Shown here piece after piece: positions 22,683 through 34,525 of a stretch of 64,000 nt of DNA. The translations under genes were made by a program, and so were the position numbers. How positions within the stretch are numbered: position 1 is the first letter of the stretch; each line of letters begins with the position of its first letter. The DNA is from Karstenula rhodostoma CBS 690.94. Taxonomy: Eukaryota; Ascomycota; Dothideomycetes; Pleosporales; Didymosphaeriaceae. The notes beneath the pieces are model-generated. The model was not told the origin of the DNA. It worked only from the letters and a program-made list of their open reading frames with translations, and did no database searches. The stretch is taken from assembly GCA_010093485.1 (NCBI GenBank), contig MU001508.1:324051-388050 (forward strand). The letters run 5' to 3'.

Positions 22683-25600
22683 AGTGCAACAGCGGCGCAG
22701 GATAGAATAGAGAATGAACGTGCGGTGCAGTGACAATGGCACGAAGGGGCCTTCTGTGTTGCAATGCTCTGTGCCATATTCGGTAGGTCATGCATAGCAT
22801 AGCATTTCGATTACTCCTGCGTAGCTGCGGGGCATCAGTGGTAAGAGACAGACGTACCAGAGGACGATGGCGTCTAACAATCAACGACAGGCTAACAGCA
22901 GATACACCGCGTCAGTAGGTGGCTTTCGCTGAGGTGGTCGCATGTGATAAACCGAGCTCGGGGACCAGTGCTATAGCTAAACTCGATCGAGAAGGTGCTG
23001 TTCTTTGTTACAACGGCCCATGCGGCCTCGGATTGGGGGACGCTTTAACAGGTAGGTTCTCACGTGGACTGCAGCTTCTACAAAGTACCGGCATCGCCGG
23101 CATCGTCCGACTAACTGTATTCGCGAGCGTGGATGCGGACACATGGGCTGACGGCCGGTAATATGGCGGTACAGAGAGCTCACAGTACCCTTCTTCGATG
23201 CTTTTTGCTCGACGTGATTGTGCTGTTGTCGTAGTCTTCACCCCTCGTACCCTTAATTCGATCCGATTTCATCTATCAGCGTGCAATGTGGGTCTAATTG
23301 TTGTGGATTTCTTAGTCCTGTACGAGCTGTCCATCGTCTCGCCTGGTGCTTGTTAGAGAGCCAAAGGTGATGTTAACGAATGCGATTATGGTCGATTTGG
23401 CAGTGGCATGCCCCTCAGGCCGAAGCATCTAGACTGACAAGTTCGAACATGGGTTGAGCTGGAGTGACAGTGGGCAACACTCCAGCGAGCGGGGAAGGAT
23501 GAGGTGCCATGACATTCGAGCAACCAAGCAATGGTTGTCGGCTTCAGGAAGCGCAGCCAATCATGCGCTGGGGTTGGCCTCGTCAGAAATGCAGGCCCAA
23601 AGCTCCACCTTGGAGCGCATAGGATTCTGAAGTCGATCAGCTCTAGAACGGCCCTTGACGGGTCCCACGGGTGACATAGCGGGTAGGACCCTGCGTCCAT
23701 CTCCAGAGTTTGGCCCAAACAGCCTTCGCGGAGAACATGCCCAGCCAACGATACGCGTCTGCGTTTCGCAGTGATCAGCAGCGGGGTAAGCTTACAAATG
23801 TCCCGACAAGCTGATAGGACGGCCTTGCAAAGTTGCAGGTACCGTGTACTCATCCTGCGGCACAGGCACGGCAAAGAAGGCTGAGCGTCATCAGAGCGAG
23901 GTCTGCGTCTCGTCTGCGAAGAAGGCAGAAACGCTCTGCACACGCATTTCCAAAGCTAAATAGTATCTTGTTCACCATGTCGTCCCGTGCTGTCGTCTAG
24001 ACGGTGGTGTTTCAATAACGTTAGTTTCCACATGCGAAAAGACGTTTACCAAACTCAATTATGCATGCGGTGACATGCCCCGCGAAACGTGGACCCATGG
24101 TTACAGGCACCCGGGAGGTTCAGGAGACTGGTTCGCCCCTCTTTGCAAGGAACCATCTACTTGTAATAAAAGGCTACTCGAAGGCTTCATAAACCTAGAC
24201 GTGCTAGCCTCCCGAACCTTCTGGGTGGCTGCACAGCTGCGAACAGGGTCAGCCAAGAAAACAACCTGGGCGTTTTTGCTGGTAGCTCGAGAGACACGGC
24301 GGCGGAGGAGGGCATTTACTCTGAATAGATCCATCAGAGGTTTTTTTGAGTCATTGTGCTGAACGCTGTGTAGTCGCAGTAAGTGCGGTTGTGTACACAA
24401 TGTTGCACATGTCCTGCTGTCTGCCCATGAGGCCAGAATGCGGCCAGCTTAGAAATGCCCAACCGCCTCAGGGTCTGTAACGCAGCCGCCCGCTTCCGCC
24501 TAAGCGCAACCACAAGGTCCTGAACCACAGTATGGTTGGGGTTCGGAAGCTATCCGCCTTCAGTTCGTCGTGTGGCCTTGGAAAGGTGACGTCACGACGA
24601 AGGTGTGCACGGTTGCTCATGGGAAAGCCTGCTTCGCGACCGAGTGATCGTCATGGGCAAATTGTCAATTCCATCATCCCACAACGTCAACCGGCATGAG
24701 CATGGCGCATTTCCGGCACGGTGGGTCCGTTACATGTGGAAGGATGCTTTCACCGATGAAAACTAAGCGCTTCGTGATAGGTACCTGATTATCAGACCAG
24801 ATCCCGGCAACCGGCAAAAGAAGGAATTTCGCGCACGCTGACAGAGCTCGCGCAATTGGGAGACGCATGGGCGGGAATCAACCATTCTGCGGACGAATTC
24901 TTTCGAGGCTAAAGCTGGGTCCGTGTTCGCAGAAGACATGTTGTGGGAACAAGTAGGCTCGAGTTGGACGGAAACGGAAAAGCAATGCTGAGATGTGGTT
25001 AACCGCGGCGTGGCCCAGGTGTTTGTGAGGGGGGAATAGGGACCACCCCAGATTTTCGGGGATATGGCTCGGAGCTGCTCTACGGGCGACGTCATGGCGC
25101 AGATGGACGCTTTGTTGGGTTCCTGGGCTAAGGGCACTCGGGCTACTGTCTTCGTAAAAGTGGATGCAGGCAAGTCGCGAAGGCCGTCAGTCGGGGCTCC
25201 AGAAGGTCCGGAACGTGCTCAGCTGGCGATGGTCGCCATGCATACAGACGTCTGAAGCGCCACTTGCACGGGTAGCGTTGTTTAGGAGACGGGCTTGGGG
25301 TGGCTGCGTTCAGGGCGACGCGACGAGGGCGGTTGTAAGGGTCATTGGGGCTTGCATCGGTGCAAGCTCGAGACGCAAAGAGGCCCGGCGCCGACTGCCG
25401 TGAAGCCAAGGTGCGCAGGGGCTCGGTGGAGGAGAGGCGAGAGGCGCTTTGGAGAGACGCTTTGGAGAGGCGGGCAACGTGACCTCGCGCGCGCGCCGCA
25501 CCGGCCCGTTTGGGTCGCCTGGTTTGGCACGGCCAAACGATAAAACCATGGACGCCGACCGCAGCGTGTTAGAGGGCGACCTAGGCGGTAGTGCCGAGGC

Positions 25601-26288
25601 GTGTGGGGTTGGCGTGCCTGGATGTTGCTGTGATGCGAGACGCGCGCTGCATGGTGGTGTGACTTGCGACAGCCCTAGCAGCAGCGCAAAGCGGCGACGA
25701 GGCCGTCCAGCAGCACCGGCGACGCGACCGCGCAGGACGGGTGTGGCAGCGAGGGCGACGAGGGCGGTGGCGAGAGCGAGAGCGAGAGCGAGCGTGTTGG
25801 CGGCGCTGGCACTACAAGCGGGCGGGCGGTAGCAGTAGAGTAGAGAGCTTCGGGGCATGCGCGCCATCGCGATCGTAAAGTCGCTTCGGCCGGCGGGTCG
25901 GTCTGGCGCGTCCTCGCATCACCGATCGCTCGCGGCGTTGCTGATCTTGCCAGCAGATGGCATTTCAAGTTGGCCATGATGGATTTTCTCCCATTGCCAG
26001 CCGATTGCCATCTCCCGCCCGGTCGGTCCCCCCTCCCAACGCCTTTTATAGCTCCTCTGCCCACCGTGTCCCTCCTCCGCTCTCTGCCGCTTTGATTCTC
26101 CTCCACGTCCTCGCTACCGTTTTCGTCTGCTTGCCACCCATTCCAGCGGCGCATGCTTCGGTACACTTGGCCGCCGCCTGCTATAACTGCTCCCTACCCT
26201 GGCAGCATCCGCATTCCACATTGACACGCACCTTACCCCTACGCCTGTCTCACTGTCAACCTACCTACCACCAGCTATCACCACCGCA
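22683..26288. other. Long region without recognised genes (about 3.6 kb)
   Basis: I see no frame here with convincing domain content or splice structure. Several open stretches exist but have the odd Arg/Ser/Pro-rich composition of chance frames in GC-rich DNA. The last part (about 26,045-26,288) is C/T-rich leader sequence of the ATF-type gene. It may hold lineage-specific or noncoding genes that I cannot detect. Confidence 0.4.
26044..26050 (+). promoter_or_regulatory. TATA-like element upstream of ATF-type gene
   Basis: TTTTATA lies about 240 bases before the start codon at 26289 and is followed by a long pyrimidine-rich tract, an arrangement often seen at fungal transcription starts. If transcription starts just downstream, the ATG at 25957 would be excluded from the mRNA. 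Confidence 0.3.
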
Positions 26289-27272
26289 ATGCAGGTCGAA
26301 GCGACCATGCACCACGGCTTCGGCGAGCCCTCGTGGGCCAATGACGCCTACCTTGCGCTCGACAACGCCGGCGCCTCGTCGTCCGACAAGTGGACCGCTG
26401 CTCTCAGCAACCCACCCTCCTTCTCGCAGTCCGCCTTCACCATCCCCCCCTCTCTGCTTACCGCTGCTGCTGTTGAGCGCTATGGCCAAGTCACTCCCCC
26501 CGAAGACCTGTCTCCCGCGGAGCCACCACGCGAGCCGCTTCGTGACGCCTCCATTCCACTCGAGGAGCTTCAGAACGAGGCTCTCTTCCCGGGTCATCAG
26601 ATGCAAGCACTGCAGGATTTCCAGCCCCAACCAGCACAAGACGAACCCGCTCCGAAGCGCCGTCGTACCTCGCGCCACTCTTCAGCCAAGAACCAGCTGC
26701 CCCAACAAGACGGCCAGCCACCGAAGCGCAAGCGAGGAAGGCCGAAGTCGACCCCGCAGATGGTGGAGCACTATACTGCCGACGGCTTTCCATTCCAGGT
26801 TTCGTCGGCACGCCAATCGCATCTCGAGAAGAACCGCGTAGCCGCCCACAAGTGCAGGCAACGCAAGAAGGAATACATCAACGGTCTCGAGGCGCGTGCC
26901 CGCGAGTTTTCTTCCAAGAACAAGGCGCTCAAGGAAAACGTCGCCATGCTTCGCGAGGAAGTCCTGTCGCTCAAGAACGAAGTTTTGCGACACGCTGGCT
27001 GTGGTTTCTGGGCCGTCGACGAGTACCTCGCGCGATGTGCCGGCGACCTCTTGGGCGTCGACGCATCCAGAATGGGAGACCAGCACGCGAACAGGCCAAA
27101 GCCTAGCCCCATGACCAGCTCCTCGTCACTCCATCTGGACGATGTGCACCGTCGCCCGTCCAGCTCCGGCTCGATACTCAGTGCCATTTCTTCGCCAGAC
27201 ATCGACGACGACTATAGCGGTCTCGACTTCCTCCACGACATCGACGAGGACGAAGCGGAAGTATCCATGTGA
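26289..27272 (+). CDS. ATF/CREB-type bZIP transcription factor
   Basis: This single-exon gene encodes a 327-residue nuclear regulator. A Ser/Pro-rich N-terminal half carries two basic clusters (PKRRRTSRHSS and PPKRKRGRPKS, about residues 120-155) that could act as nuclear localisation or AT-hook-like signals. The bZIP domain (about 175-240) has the basic region SHLEKNRVAAHKCRQRKKEYINGLEAR, with the Asn-x-x-Ala-Ala-x-x-Cys-Arg pattern of ATF/CREB factors. Leucine-spaced heptads follow, then HAGCGFWAVDEYLA, which resembles the segment after the zipper in fungal Atf1/AtfA-like proteins. The C-terminus is acidic. Relatives govern stress, conidiation and nutrient responses; the orthology here is not settled. 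The start is the first ATG after the leader. Confidence 0.85.
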   Translation: MQVEATMHHGFGEPSWANDAYLALDNAGASSSDKWTAALSNPPSFSQSAFTIPPSLLTAAAVERYGQVTPPEDLSPAEPPREPLRDASIPLEELQNEALFPGHQMQALQDFQPQPAQDEPAPKRRRTSRHSSAKNQLPQQDGQPPKRKRGRPKSTPQMVEHYTADGFPFQVSSARQSHLEKNRVAAHKCRQRKKEYINGLEARAREFSSKNKALKENVAMLREEVLSLKNEVLRHAGCGFWAVDEYLARCAGDLLGVDASRMGDQHANRPKPSPMTSSSSLHLDDVHRRPSSSGSILSAISSPDIDDDYSGLDFLHDIDEDEAEVSM

Positions 27273-27895
27273 GGGAGGCTTTTGTGCCTGCTTCTTGCCG
27301 TTCTTCTTCAGCGAAACATGCTGCTTTGCCCGTCCACGTCTTCACGAATTATGATACCCGAACACTTGTTCAAAAGTTTCTTCTACCCTGTACAAGTTCT
27401 CTCATCTTGTATTACTTCATTATGGTGCTGTTAGCTCGGAGGATTCGTTTGCTCATGGAGCACGCTTGTACAAGCCACTGTCGCAGAATCCACGCGGAAC
27501 GTCGCGGCTAAGGAGGATGTGGTTGATTTGGCCATGGAAAAAAACATTCAAACTCAAGAAAGAAGATACATCAGCCGTCTGCCCACTGTCTCGCAGAGTC
27601 AGGTTACTCGAGTTGCCAAATCGAACAAGTTGACTTCGCAACCTCCGCGCTCTAGATACCCATTGTCGCTGTAGTGATGTTGCAAACTTTGCAAGCATGC
27701 TTATCCGATGTCCGCAAAAGTTGGTGCGTCTAATCATTGTCACTGTCGATTGCTTTCACATCCACAAGAATCAATTCACAACGCCCAAATTCCAACAGTG
27801 ACTCTTGACAACCATTGTTCCGAGATGGTGTTGCCCCTATACAGTACGAGATGAACATCCGTGGCGGCGGGTACTGTAGCGCTTCCCCGCCTCGA
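27273..27895. other. Intergenic region
   Basis: This is the 3' flank of the ATF-type gene. No gene is recognised before the relic that begins at 27896. Confidence 0.35.
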
Positions 27896-28352
27896 CTAAA
27901 CGTAATAGGCCATCCGTATGCGGTTGACGTTATCCAAGATCCCACAGAACGTCGCAAACGGCAGGCATGCATGCTGCTCAAAATTCTGCATCCACTCATA
28001 CTCCTGCGCCACGTCGAGAAGAGTACCTAGGTATGCATCGTGAACGTCGAGGGGGGAGACATCGAGCCGCAACCGATAGAAAAACGGTCGGAAGAAGTGC
28101 TGCATGGGGTGGGCGAAACTTCTGCCACCAAGGATGCGGTTGCGGCGAGATGCGTAGAGGCGTTAGGGAAAGATACAGTTCGCTCCTTGTGTGTCGGGTT
28201 GGAGCGCATACGAATCGGGCACGTCGGCCTCCGAGATATCTTTGGGCAGCGTCGTGCGTCTTTTTAGAAATCATTGGGTGGGAATAACCGTCGGTCCATA
28301 GTACAACAACTAGGTCCTTCGCTCAGGTTCGGCGAGATAGGGTACCGTACTC
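27896..28352 (-). pseudogene. Nonsense-interrupted relic of unknown gene
   Basis: On the minus strand one frame runs about 152 codons with protein-like composition but is broken by three in-frame stops. Its segments read VPYLAEPERRT, LLYYGPTVIPTQ, FLKRRTTLPKDISEADVPDSYALQPDTQGANCIFP and, after the last break, a 105-residue part containing MQHFFRPFFYRLRLDVSPLD and YEWMQNFEQHACLPFATF. I do not recognise the family. C-to-T changes at Gln or Arg codons could produce such stops, as repeat-induced point mutation does. Chance openness cannot be excluded. The inverted-repeat element lies about 360 bases away. Confidence 0.35.
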
Positions 28353-28706
28353 TTTTTGACAAGTAACTACCTAGTCCACCACATCCACCACGCTTCGAAA
28401 TGGTACGCTGCTGCGCAAGCCGATGCGGGAGCGCCCTGTACATGATTGTTAAGCAGAGTACGCGTTCAGTCCCTCGGCAGTTGCCAGTTGTACGGTGCTG
28501 TGTGCGGGTCGATGGGGCTTCGGTGGCGAACATGGCCCACAGGGAACGCGGACGGTACAGGCGCAGCGGTTGCTGGGTGTGACGGAGAACGGCGCGGCAA
28601 GAGAACTCAAATACAAGGCACCCGTGCTCCACAGCACAGTTTGACAAATGCTGGGGAGTGTGAAGGTTTGAACGATCGTGTCGTATGCGCGATGACGTCA
28701 GGATAC
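28353..28706. other. Flank between relic and MITE
   Basis: No recognised gene. The minus-strand relic may extend into this stretch, but composition gives no clear boundary. Confidence 0.3.
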
Positions 28707-28708
28707 TA

Positions 28709-28958
28709 CTGTGGTTGCAGCCATAAGTCAACGCAGTGGGTCTTCCAGAGCAAGGATATGTAATATATTAATTTTAAAAAAATTATTTAAAGAAGAAAGG
28801 GCTTAGCTTTTTTGAAAAGAAGCTTAGTTTTTTTAAGAAAGCGCCTAGCTCTTTTAAGTAGATTTAGATCTTCTTAAGTAAGTATTAAATCTCGCTAGGT
28901 AGCTTCTATATTCGGGCTAAGAAAGCCCCACTGCGTTGACTTACGGCTGCAACCACAG
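28709..28958. mobile_element. TA-flanked inverted-repeat element (MITE, Tc1/mariner-like)
   Basis: This 250-base element has terminal inverted repeats of 32 bases (28709-28740 and 28927-28958) that differ at one position. The repeats start CTGTGGTTGCAGCC. TA dinucleotides flank both ends (28707-28708 and 28959-28960), as expected for a TA target-site duplication by Tc1/mariner/pogo transposases. The interior is A/T-rich, with repeated CTTAG/CTAG-type words and runs of A or T, and no coding frame. It is therefore a non-autonomous miniature element, perhaps altered by C-to-T mutation inside while the ends stayed intact. No autonomous partner is in the window. Confidence 0.8.
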
Positions 28959-28960
28959 TA

Positions 28961-29766
28961 AACTCATGGTAGCTCTTTTCCTCTCGCGTCGATTGTTGGC
29001 TACATGTTCGCTGCTCGATATCAACAGCTCGGAGCGTTGTCTAGACACGAGATACCAATGACCAGAGTCACTGCCACTGAACCATCCAACACTGCGAGGC
29101 CCAAGCTGGGGCGAAACGCGTCTGGACGCCGACGATGGTTGCTAGGTTGTCTCCACGTCCACTTTTAGAATGGAGCTGAAGTAACGGACTCAAAAAAGCG
29201 GCAACATGGACAGATTCGAGCATGAATTCCAGGAACGAGTACTAGGTGGCGAATCTAGGGTCGCGAGTACAGGTCGCTGGAGATCACATGTATGCCTCTT
29301 CGGCCCTAGCGGCAATGGCGAGTAGTCCGCGCCTTCTCATAGGCTGGGGTACTTTGCCGCCCACTGACGTGGGCCCTGCCTCTGATAGCGAAGCCGCAAC
29401 CTCAAGTGAGACTGTATCATATCGCTACTCGAGGGCAGTCGCAGTACGAATCTTGTCCAAAATTCATGTCGCAATCAGCGCAGAGACGCTCGATCCTTTA
29501 CTCTACTAAAAATTCTAGCCGCGCTCTGTGCAACCGCAACAGAAGAATTGGAAAGGGAGCTGGAGCTCTGCGACGTTGCTTCACACTCGCACCTCGCCCG
29601 GTGTTTGCAGACCCAACGCCCAACGCGCGCACCGCTCAAGCCCGTTCAGCCTAACAGTCTGGCGGAGATCCCACGCTCCAGGTCTCAACCTCAGGTCTTA
29701 CTAGTGAGCCCGCGCGGCCTAGTCGGTCATTCCTCCGTTGATTCGGATAGCTGAGTACGGGCTTCG
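28961..29766. other. Upstream region of Zn2Cys6 gene
   Basis: No convincing gene is present. This presumably holds the promoter of the Zn2Cys6 factor starting at 29767. Confidence 0.4.
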
Positions 29767-32682
29767 ATGGAGAAGCTTGCCACCGCGGGTGCGCCAAAGG
29801 TCGCAATACCCCGAATATCGTCCCGAGAACCACCCGGTGAAAAAGATGATCAGCGGACGTCGCGCGTGAGGCGAGCTGTAAGTGCTGTGTACTATTACTA
29901 TCCGTGGCGACGTTTCTGTGCTAACCTTTACAGTGCCTTGGCTGCAGGAGGCGGAGTAAGTCGTTGCCTGAGGATACTCAACCACGCTGACAGTTCTGAA
30001 CGATTACAGAGGTCAAATGCACTGGTGACACGCCAAGCTGCGCTAATTGTATCGCAAACAAGTTGCAATGTGTGTACGACCAAGCCCGTCGTGACAAGCT
30101 TAAATCAGCTACGAGCAAGAATAAGGATCTTGTTTTGCTGCTGAAGGAACTCAGTCTGCGACCAAGTCTCGACGCCGACGATAGAGCCCGTATTCAGGAT
30201 GCTCTCGAAACATTCGAAGAGGATTCCATGTCAGCTGTCTCTGTCATATCTATGAAGAGAAGGAAACTATCGGTACATGAGGAGCTGGAGGAAGAGGACG
30301 ACGGACCTCCTTCAATCGGGTCAGACGAAGGATTGGCTATCTTGGACGAAGACCTTCTGCGCAGCCGCAAATCACGGTCAACTGGCTACGTGGGTCAGGG
30401 CGCTGGGGTTCAATGGTTACGCTCCCTACAGGATACACTCAAAACGGAGGGGCCTGACCAACAGACTGTCTCGGGCAACAGCGATGTGGACGAGTGGTCT
30501 TCTGCACAAAATTCTGGTTTATCTTCTTCAGTCACAGACGCCTCCTTTTACCTTGATGCCGACAGCGCCGAGTTGGACGTGGATGTTGATCCTTACGAGC
30601 TACCTCCGAAGGAAACCGCTTTCAAACTCTTCGAGTGTTACAGGCAAACTGTCCACACGTCATTCCCTGTCCTGCCACCTCAATTCGAAGACCAATTTCG
30701 ACGCTACTTTGAAACCGTAAAGCCAGAACGTCCGTTCACGGTTCCGGAAAGATGGTTGGCCATCTTGAACATCGTTTTCGCCATAGGCGCGCGATATTCG
30801 CACTTGATCAACGCCGAGTGGCAAGGAGAGGACCGGGATCACCTAATCTACATGACGAGGAGCGTTCGTTTGTTGGGCTCTTGGCCATTCGCTGCTGCGC
30901 CAGATTTGGCCTTGATACAGGTGGTAGGTTCGACAGTCATCAGTAGGCTCTCCACAAGAGTCGCACTCTTCAATGACATCAATTCGGACATTCATTGCTA
31001 ACGATAAACAGTCTGGCTTGTTAGCTTTCTACTATCAGGTTATCGGGCATGTCAGCAGAGGGTGGGTGATGATCGGTATTTCTATTCGCCTAGCTCTGGC
31101 TCTCGGTCTCCACCTGCGCAACGAGGATCCGAATATACCACCTAGCAAGAAGGAAACCATCCTACGTACTTGGTGGACCCTCCATGCCATCGAGTGCCAA
31201 CTAAGTGCTATCACAGGGCGACCTTGCGTTCTTAGCCATGAAGACTGCACGGTCGCACTGCCCATGGCTTTGTCTGAAGAAACACCTGGCCCTAACAGAT
31301 CTATCGACTCCACTCTACCTACTTGGGACAAGGAAACTTCGCCCACGCCGGCCAGTGGTAGTAAGTTGGAGAACGACCGCAGACTACAAACTCCACGATC
31401 GTACTTGGACGCGCATCTGAACATCGGCCTCATCATACAGAAGCTGTTATCTGCGCTATACTCTCCCCGTACCGCTCCGTACACGTGGGCGCACGTTCAG
31501 ATTACCATACCCAAGTTACTCCAGGAGTTGGACGACTGGAAACAAGGCGCGTTACCGGACAAAGATCTTCTTCATTCACAATCGTTTGCACAACCCGAGA
31601 GCCCGCGCGAAAGCCTCTTGCTTCGCTTCTACTACTTCAGCGCCAAGATTCTGATGACGCGACCGTGTCTGTGTCGTTCTGGACGAAAGACCAAAGATCA
31701 GGGTGATGCTTCCGTGATATTCGATCAACAAACAGCAGAAACTTGCGTGAAAGCCGCACTTGGCCTGGCTGGATTGCTGCCCGTTTCTGACCCCCAATCC
31801 TTGTACGAGAATGGTCCTTGGTGGTCGATCGTTCACATCAGTGAGTATTAGTTCTCTTGTGAATTGCTCTGGGTTACAATGCCTGGAATAGAAGTTTGAG
31901 TATACTGTGTTACCTCACGAGGAGCAATGCAGTAATAAAATATCTAGCCTAGTACTGTGCTGACCAAACAAATAGTTATGCAAGCGATGGCAGTCTTGCT
32001 CTTAGAACTATCCTATGAGATGGATAATATGCAAGGTGATCGATCAGATGTCAAAGGCAGCGTGAGAAAGATGATGCATTGGCTCGGTGCGATGCGTCAC
32101 ACTGATGCCGTTGTGGAGCGAGCACACAAAGTCGTCATCAGGATCCTGCAGCAACCAAAATTCAAGGCCATATTCAGCGAGCTTTTGGCCGAAGACAATC
32201 TTGCACATGAACTGATTCACCATGGTGCATTCAATTACGGGCATTCTCACCCGGAACCAACCGCTTACCCGCCCAGCGGAAGCTTGCCTCAAATGCCGCC
32301 GACTGAGTGGTATGGTGGCCCCTTCGCAGCCAATACCCAACGCAAGAGTGGAGACTTCAACCCGGCGGCAACGGATTCTCAACTGCTCGCAGGCCTAGGA
32401 CAATCCCAGGCACAGCAGCAGCTTCTGAACCAGATGCCATCTCAGGCCGAGCAGTATCAATATCTTGAAACCCCTTACAACAACAATTTCATGTTCTCGA
32501 ACCCGTTCATGACCAGCTACGATCAGGACGCACCGTTTGGGATGATTCCGGAGGATCTGTGGCCGAGACCTGGGGCTTCAGGGGATGGAGGCCTCGCCGC
32601 CGAGCAGCATGACGTCGGTCATCCAAACTACCCGTACATGATGGATGAAAACCCATCGGATGACCCACCTCAGCCGCAGTGA
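29767..32682 (+). CDS. Zn2Cys6 transcription factor with fungal-specific TF domain
   Basis: Five exons: 29767-29877, 29934-29955, 30010-30923, 31012-31840 and 31976-32682 encode about 860 residues. Joining exons 1-3 rebuilds a binuclear zinc cluster, C38-LG-C41-RRRKVK-C48-TGDTPS-C55-AN-C58-IANKLQ-C65, after the basic RTSRVRRA. Exon 2 is only 22 bases. The middle homology region (PF04082-like) includes SFPVLPPQFEDQF and LLAFYYQVIGHVSRGWVMIGISIRLALALGLH, then RTWWTLHAIECQLSAITGRPC. The tail is Gln/Pro-rich with an MMDENPSDDPPQPQ end. It should bind DNA in the nucleus as a pathway or nutrient regulator; targets are unknown. All intron phases close, which supports the model. Confidence 0.87.
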
Positions 32683-33392
32683 TTTGCTACGACCTGGATT
32701 CCCAGCTGGAGAACATCACCAGTCGATCAGGAGTATACCTCGGGGTTTTTGATGAGATAATGTGAGTGCTAGAGCTAATATCAAAACGGGTAATAAACGC
32801 TCCATTATAAGAAGCGGAATTTAACACCTTATGCTATGAATTAGTATAGCAAGTTCACAATAACAATCAACATGAATTTAATCAATCATACCTGTCGACT
32901 CGCACCGACATGACACGTATAGCTGAAGAAGCAGATGGTGGAATGCAAACGGGGAACGCGTGTCCAATCACCATATACTTTGCGGCTAATAGCATCATCC
33001 ATTAGACGATCCGAATGACTAACTTGCAAGATCTGGCTTAGTCCGACACGTAGCGAGCTGCAGGTGCTTACATTTGTTTTCAAAGTAGTCTGATAGGGTG
33101 CAGTTGAGGTAGCTTTAGATGGAGTTATGGGTTGAAGAGAGGAAGCTAGGAACTATGCTCGCACGATTATCTCGAGGAAGGATCTGATAGTACAGCTCGC
33201 TGGTGTTAGTGGCATGACGAAGAGAAATGTTAATGAGGCACCCACCTATGATTATGCACTAGAGTCCTCCAGGCGAACTAGATATCGAATGTGTATTAGG
33301 TATGTAAACCAACTGCATCCCTTGTGAAAGTACCAAGTGCAGAAACAAGTACCCGCACAAGAAGACCTATCCCCAAAATCTTACAGCTCCAC
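32683..33392. other. Convergent intergenic region
   Basis: This lies between two convergent genes and is partly A/T-rich around 32,800-32,900. No gene is seen. Confidence 0.4.
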
Positions 33393-34320
33393 TCAACCCA
33401 CATACTCAACAACCAACCTCAACCTCCCCCTGGCACAGACGTTCTTCCTCACCCACACAATCAACGGCATGAACACCACCTCCCTCCGACTCCCCATGGA
33501 CCTCGCCACCGCCTCCCCCTCCCAACACACCAGCGTGACGCTCTCCAACGCCTCGCAGTCAATCAAGCAACACAAATCCATCTCCTCAACGACCTCCTTC
33601 TTCAAACGCATCCGGGGAACGCACATGTCCGTGTACCCGGACCCTTTCTCCTCATCCATAGCCCACTCCGTCCTCACGCACACGGTAGGAGGGACCCCGA
33701 TCTTCACGTGGCGCAGGGCGGGGCACGCAGCGAGCAGCGCCTTGGTGGTGTGTGTGAGGTGCGGGCGCCAGGATATGGCGGGGGAGAAGACAAGGGTGTG
33801 GACGGTGGGCAGGGAGAGGACGCGGGTGGGAGGGCTGAGGTAGTGCGTGAGGCGTTGCACGGCCAGGACGTTGGGGAGGACGAGCTCGGTGTCGAGGAAG
33901 ACGCGGGGCGTGCATTCTGCGTGGATCTTGCGGTTTGCGTAGCAGAGGCTTGGGAGGGGGCCGGGGAGCGAGACGAGGCTGGTGGGTTGGAGGGAGTCGA
34001 CGTGGAGCTGGGGTGGGACTGTGAGGGCGAGGTAGTAAGCGTAGATGGTGTGCTGCGTTGCGTGTGAGTTTAGCGCGATATGCAAAACCGGATTTACGTA
34101 CTCGGATCTTCCGTGGTAGGTTAAGGAACTGGAACACGGCTCGTGGTCTTGGGGGTTCGGGTAGGACTTTTTTCTGGATGCGCTGCATGTTGCACTGGAG
34201 GCTCATGGCACTAACTCGCATTATGCCTTTCTGGCGCTCGATGCGAGGCTTGATAGACAGTGTTGTGGAAGACTCGGTCGTAAGATTGGTACGTCGACGA
34301 GAGAATATATTGGCAACCAT
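33393..34320 (-). CDS. Hypothetical 2EXR/F-box-like protein
   Basis: Two exons, 34320-34102 and 34052-33393, joined in phase 0 over a 49-base intron, give about 292 residues. The join reads FQFLNLPRKIRHTIYAYYLAL, the leucine/proline/arginine pattern of the short N-terminal module (2EXR or F-box-like) of many lineage-expanded fungal proteins. The second half carries PTVHTLVFSPAISWRPHLTHTTKALLAACPALRHVKIGV, resembling leucine-rich-repeat-like strands that often follow. Function unknown; such proteins are guessed to be ubiquitin-ligase adaptors, which is not shown here. Confidence 0.6.
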
Positions 34321-34525
34321 AATGTAATGATAGTAGAGCGGATTCTCCAGTTCGAGGTTGCTGCACTCTCAAGTACGATATCGAGGGTACACTCACAACA
34401 TGGATGTGTCGAAGAGTATATACAGAAGGCTTTCACGTTGTCTTGGGGTATAGAGTATTTATTGCAATATCCTATGTGAATCATCAGCATAACCAACAGA
34501 GGTGTACTCAACATTCACATATATC

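Noticed and set aside
23386..23943. A 185-codon open frame on the minus strand
   Set aside because: No recognisable motif; Cys/Arg/Pro-rich composition typical of a noncoding frame in GC-rich DNA.
25310..25867. A 185-codon Ala/Pro/Arg-rich frame on the minus strand
   Set aside because: It follows a GAGAGC-type simple repeat and low-complexity sequence; nothing supports coding.
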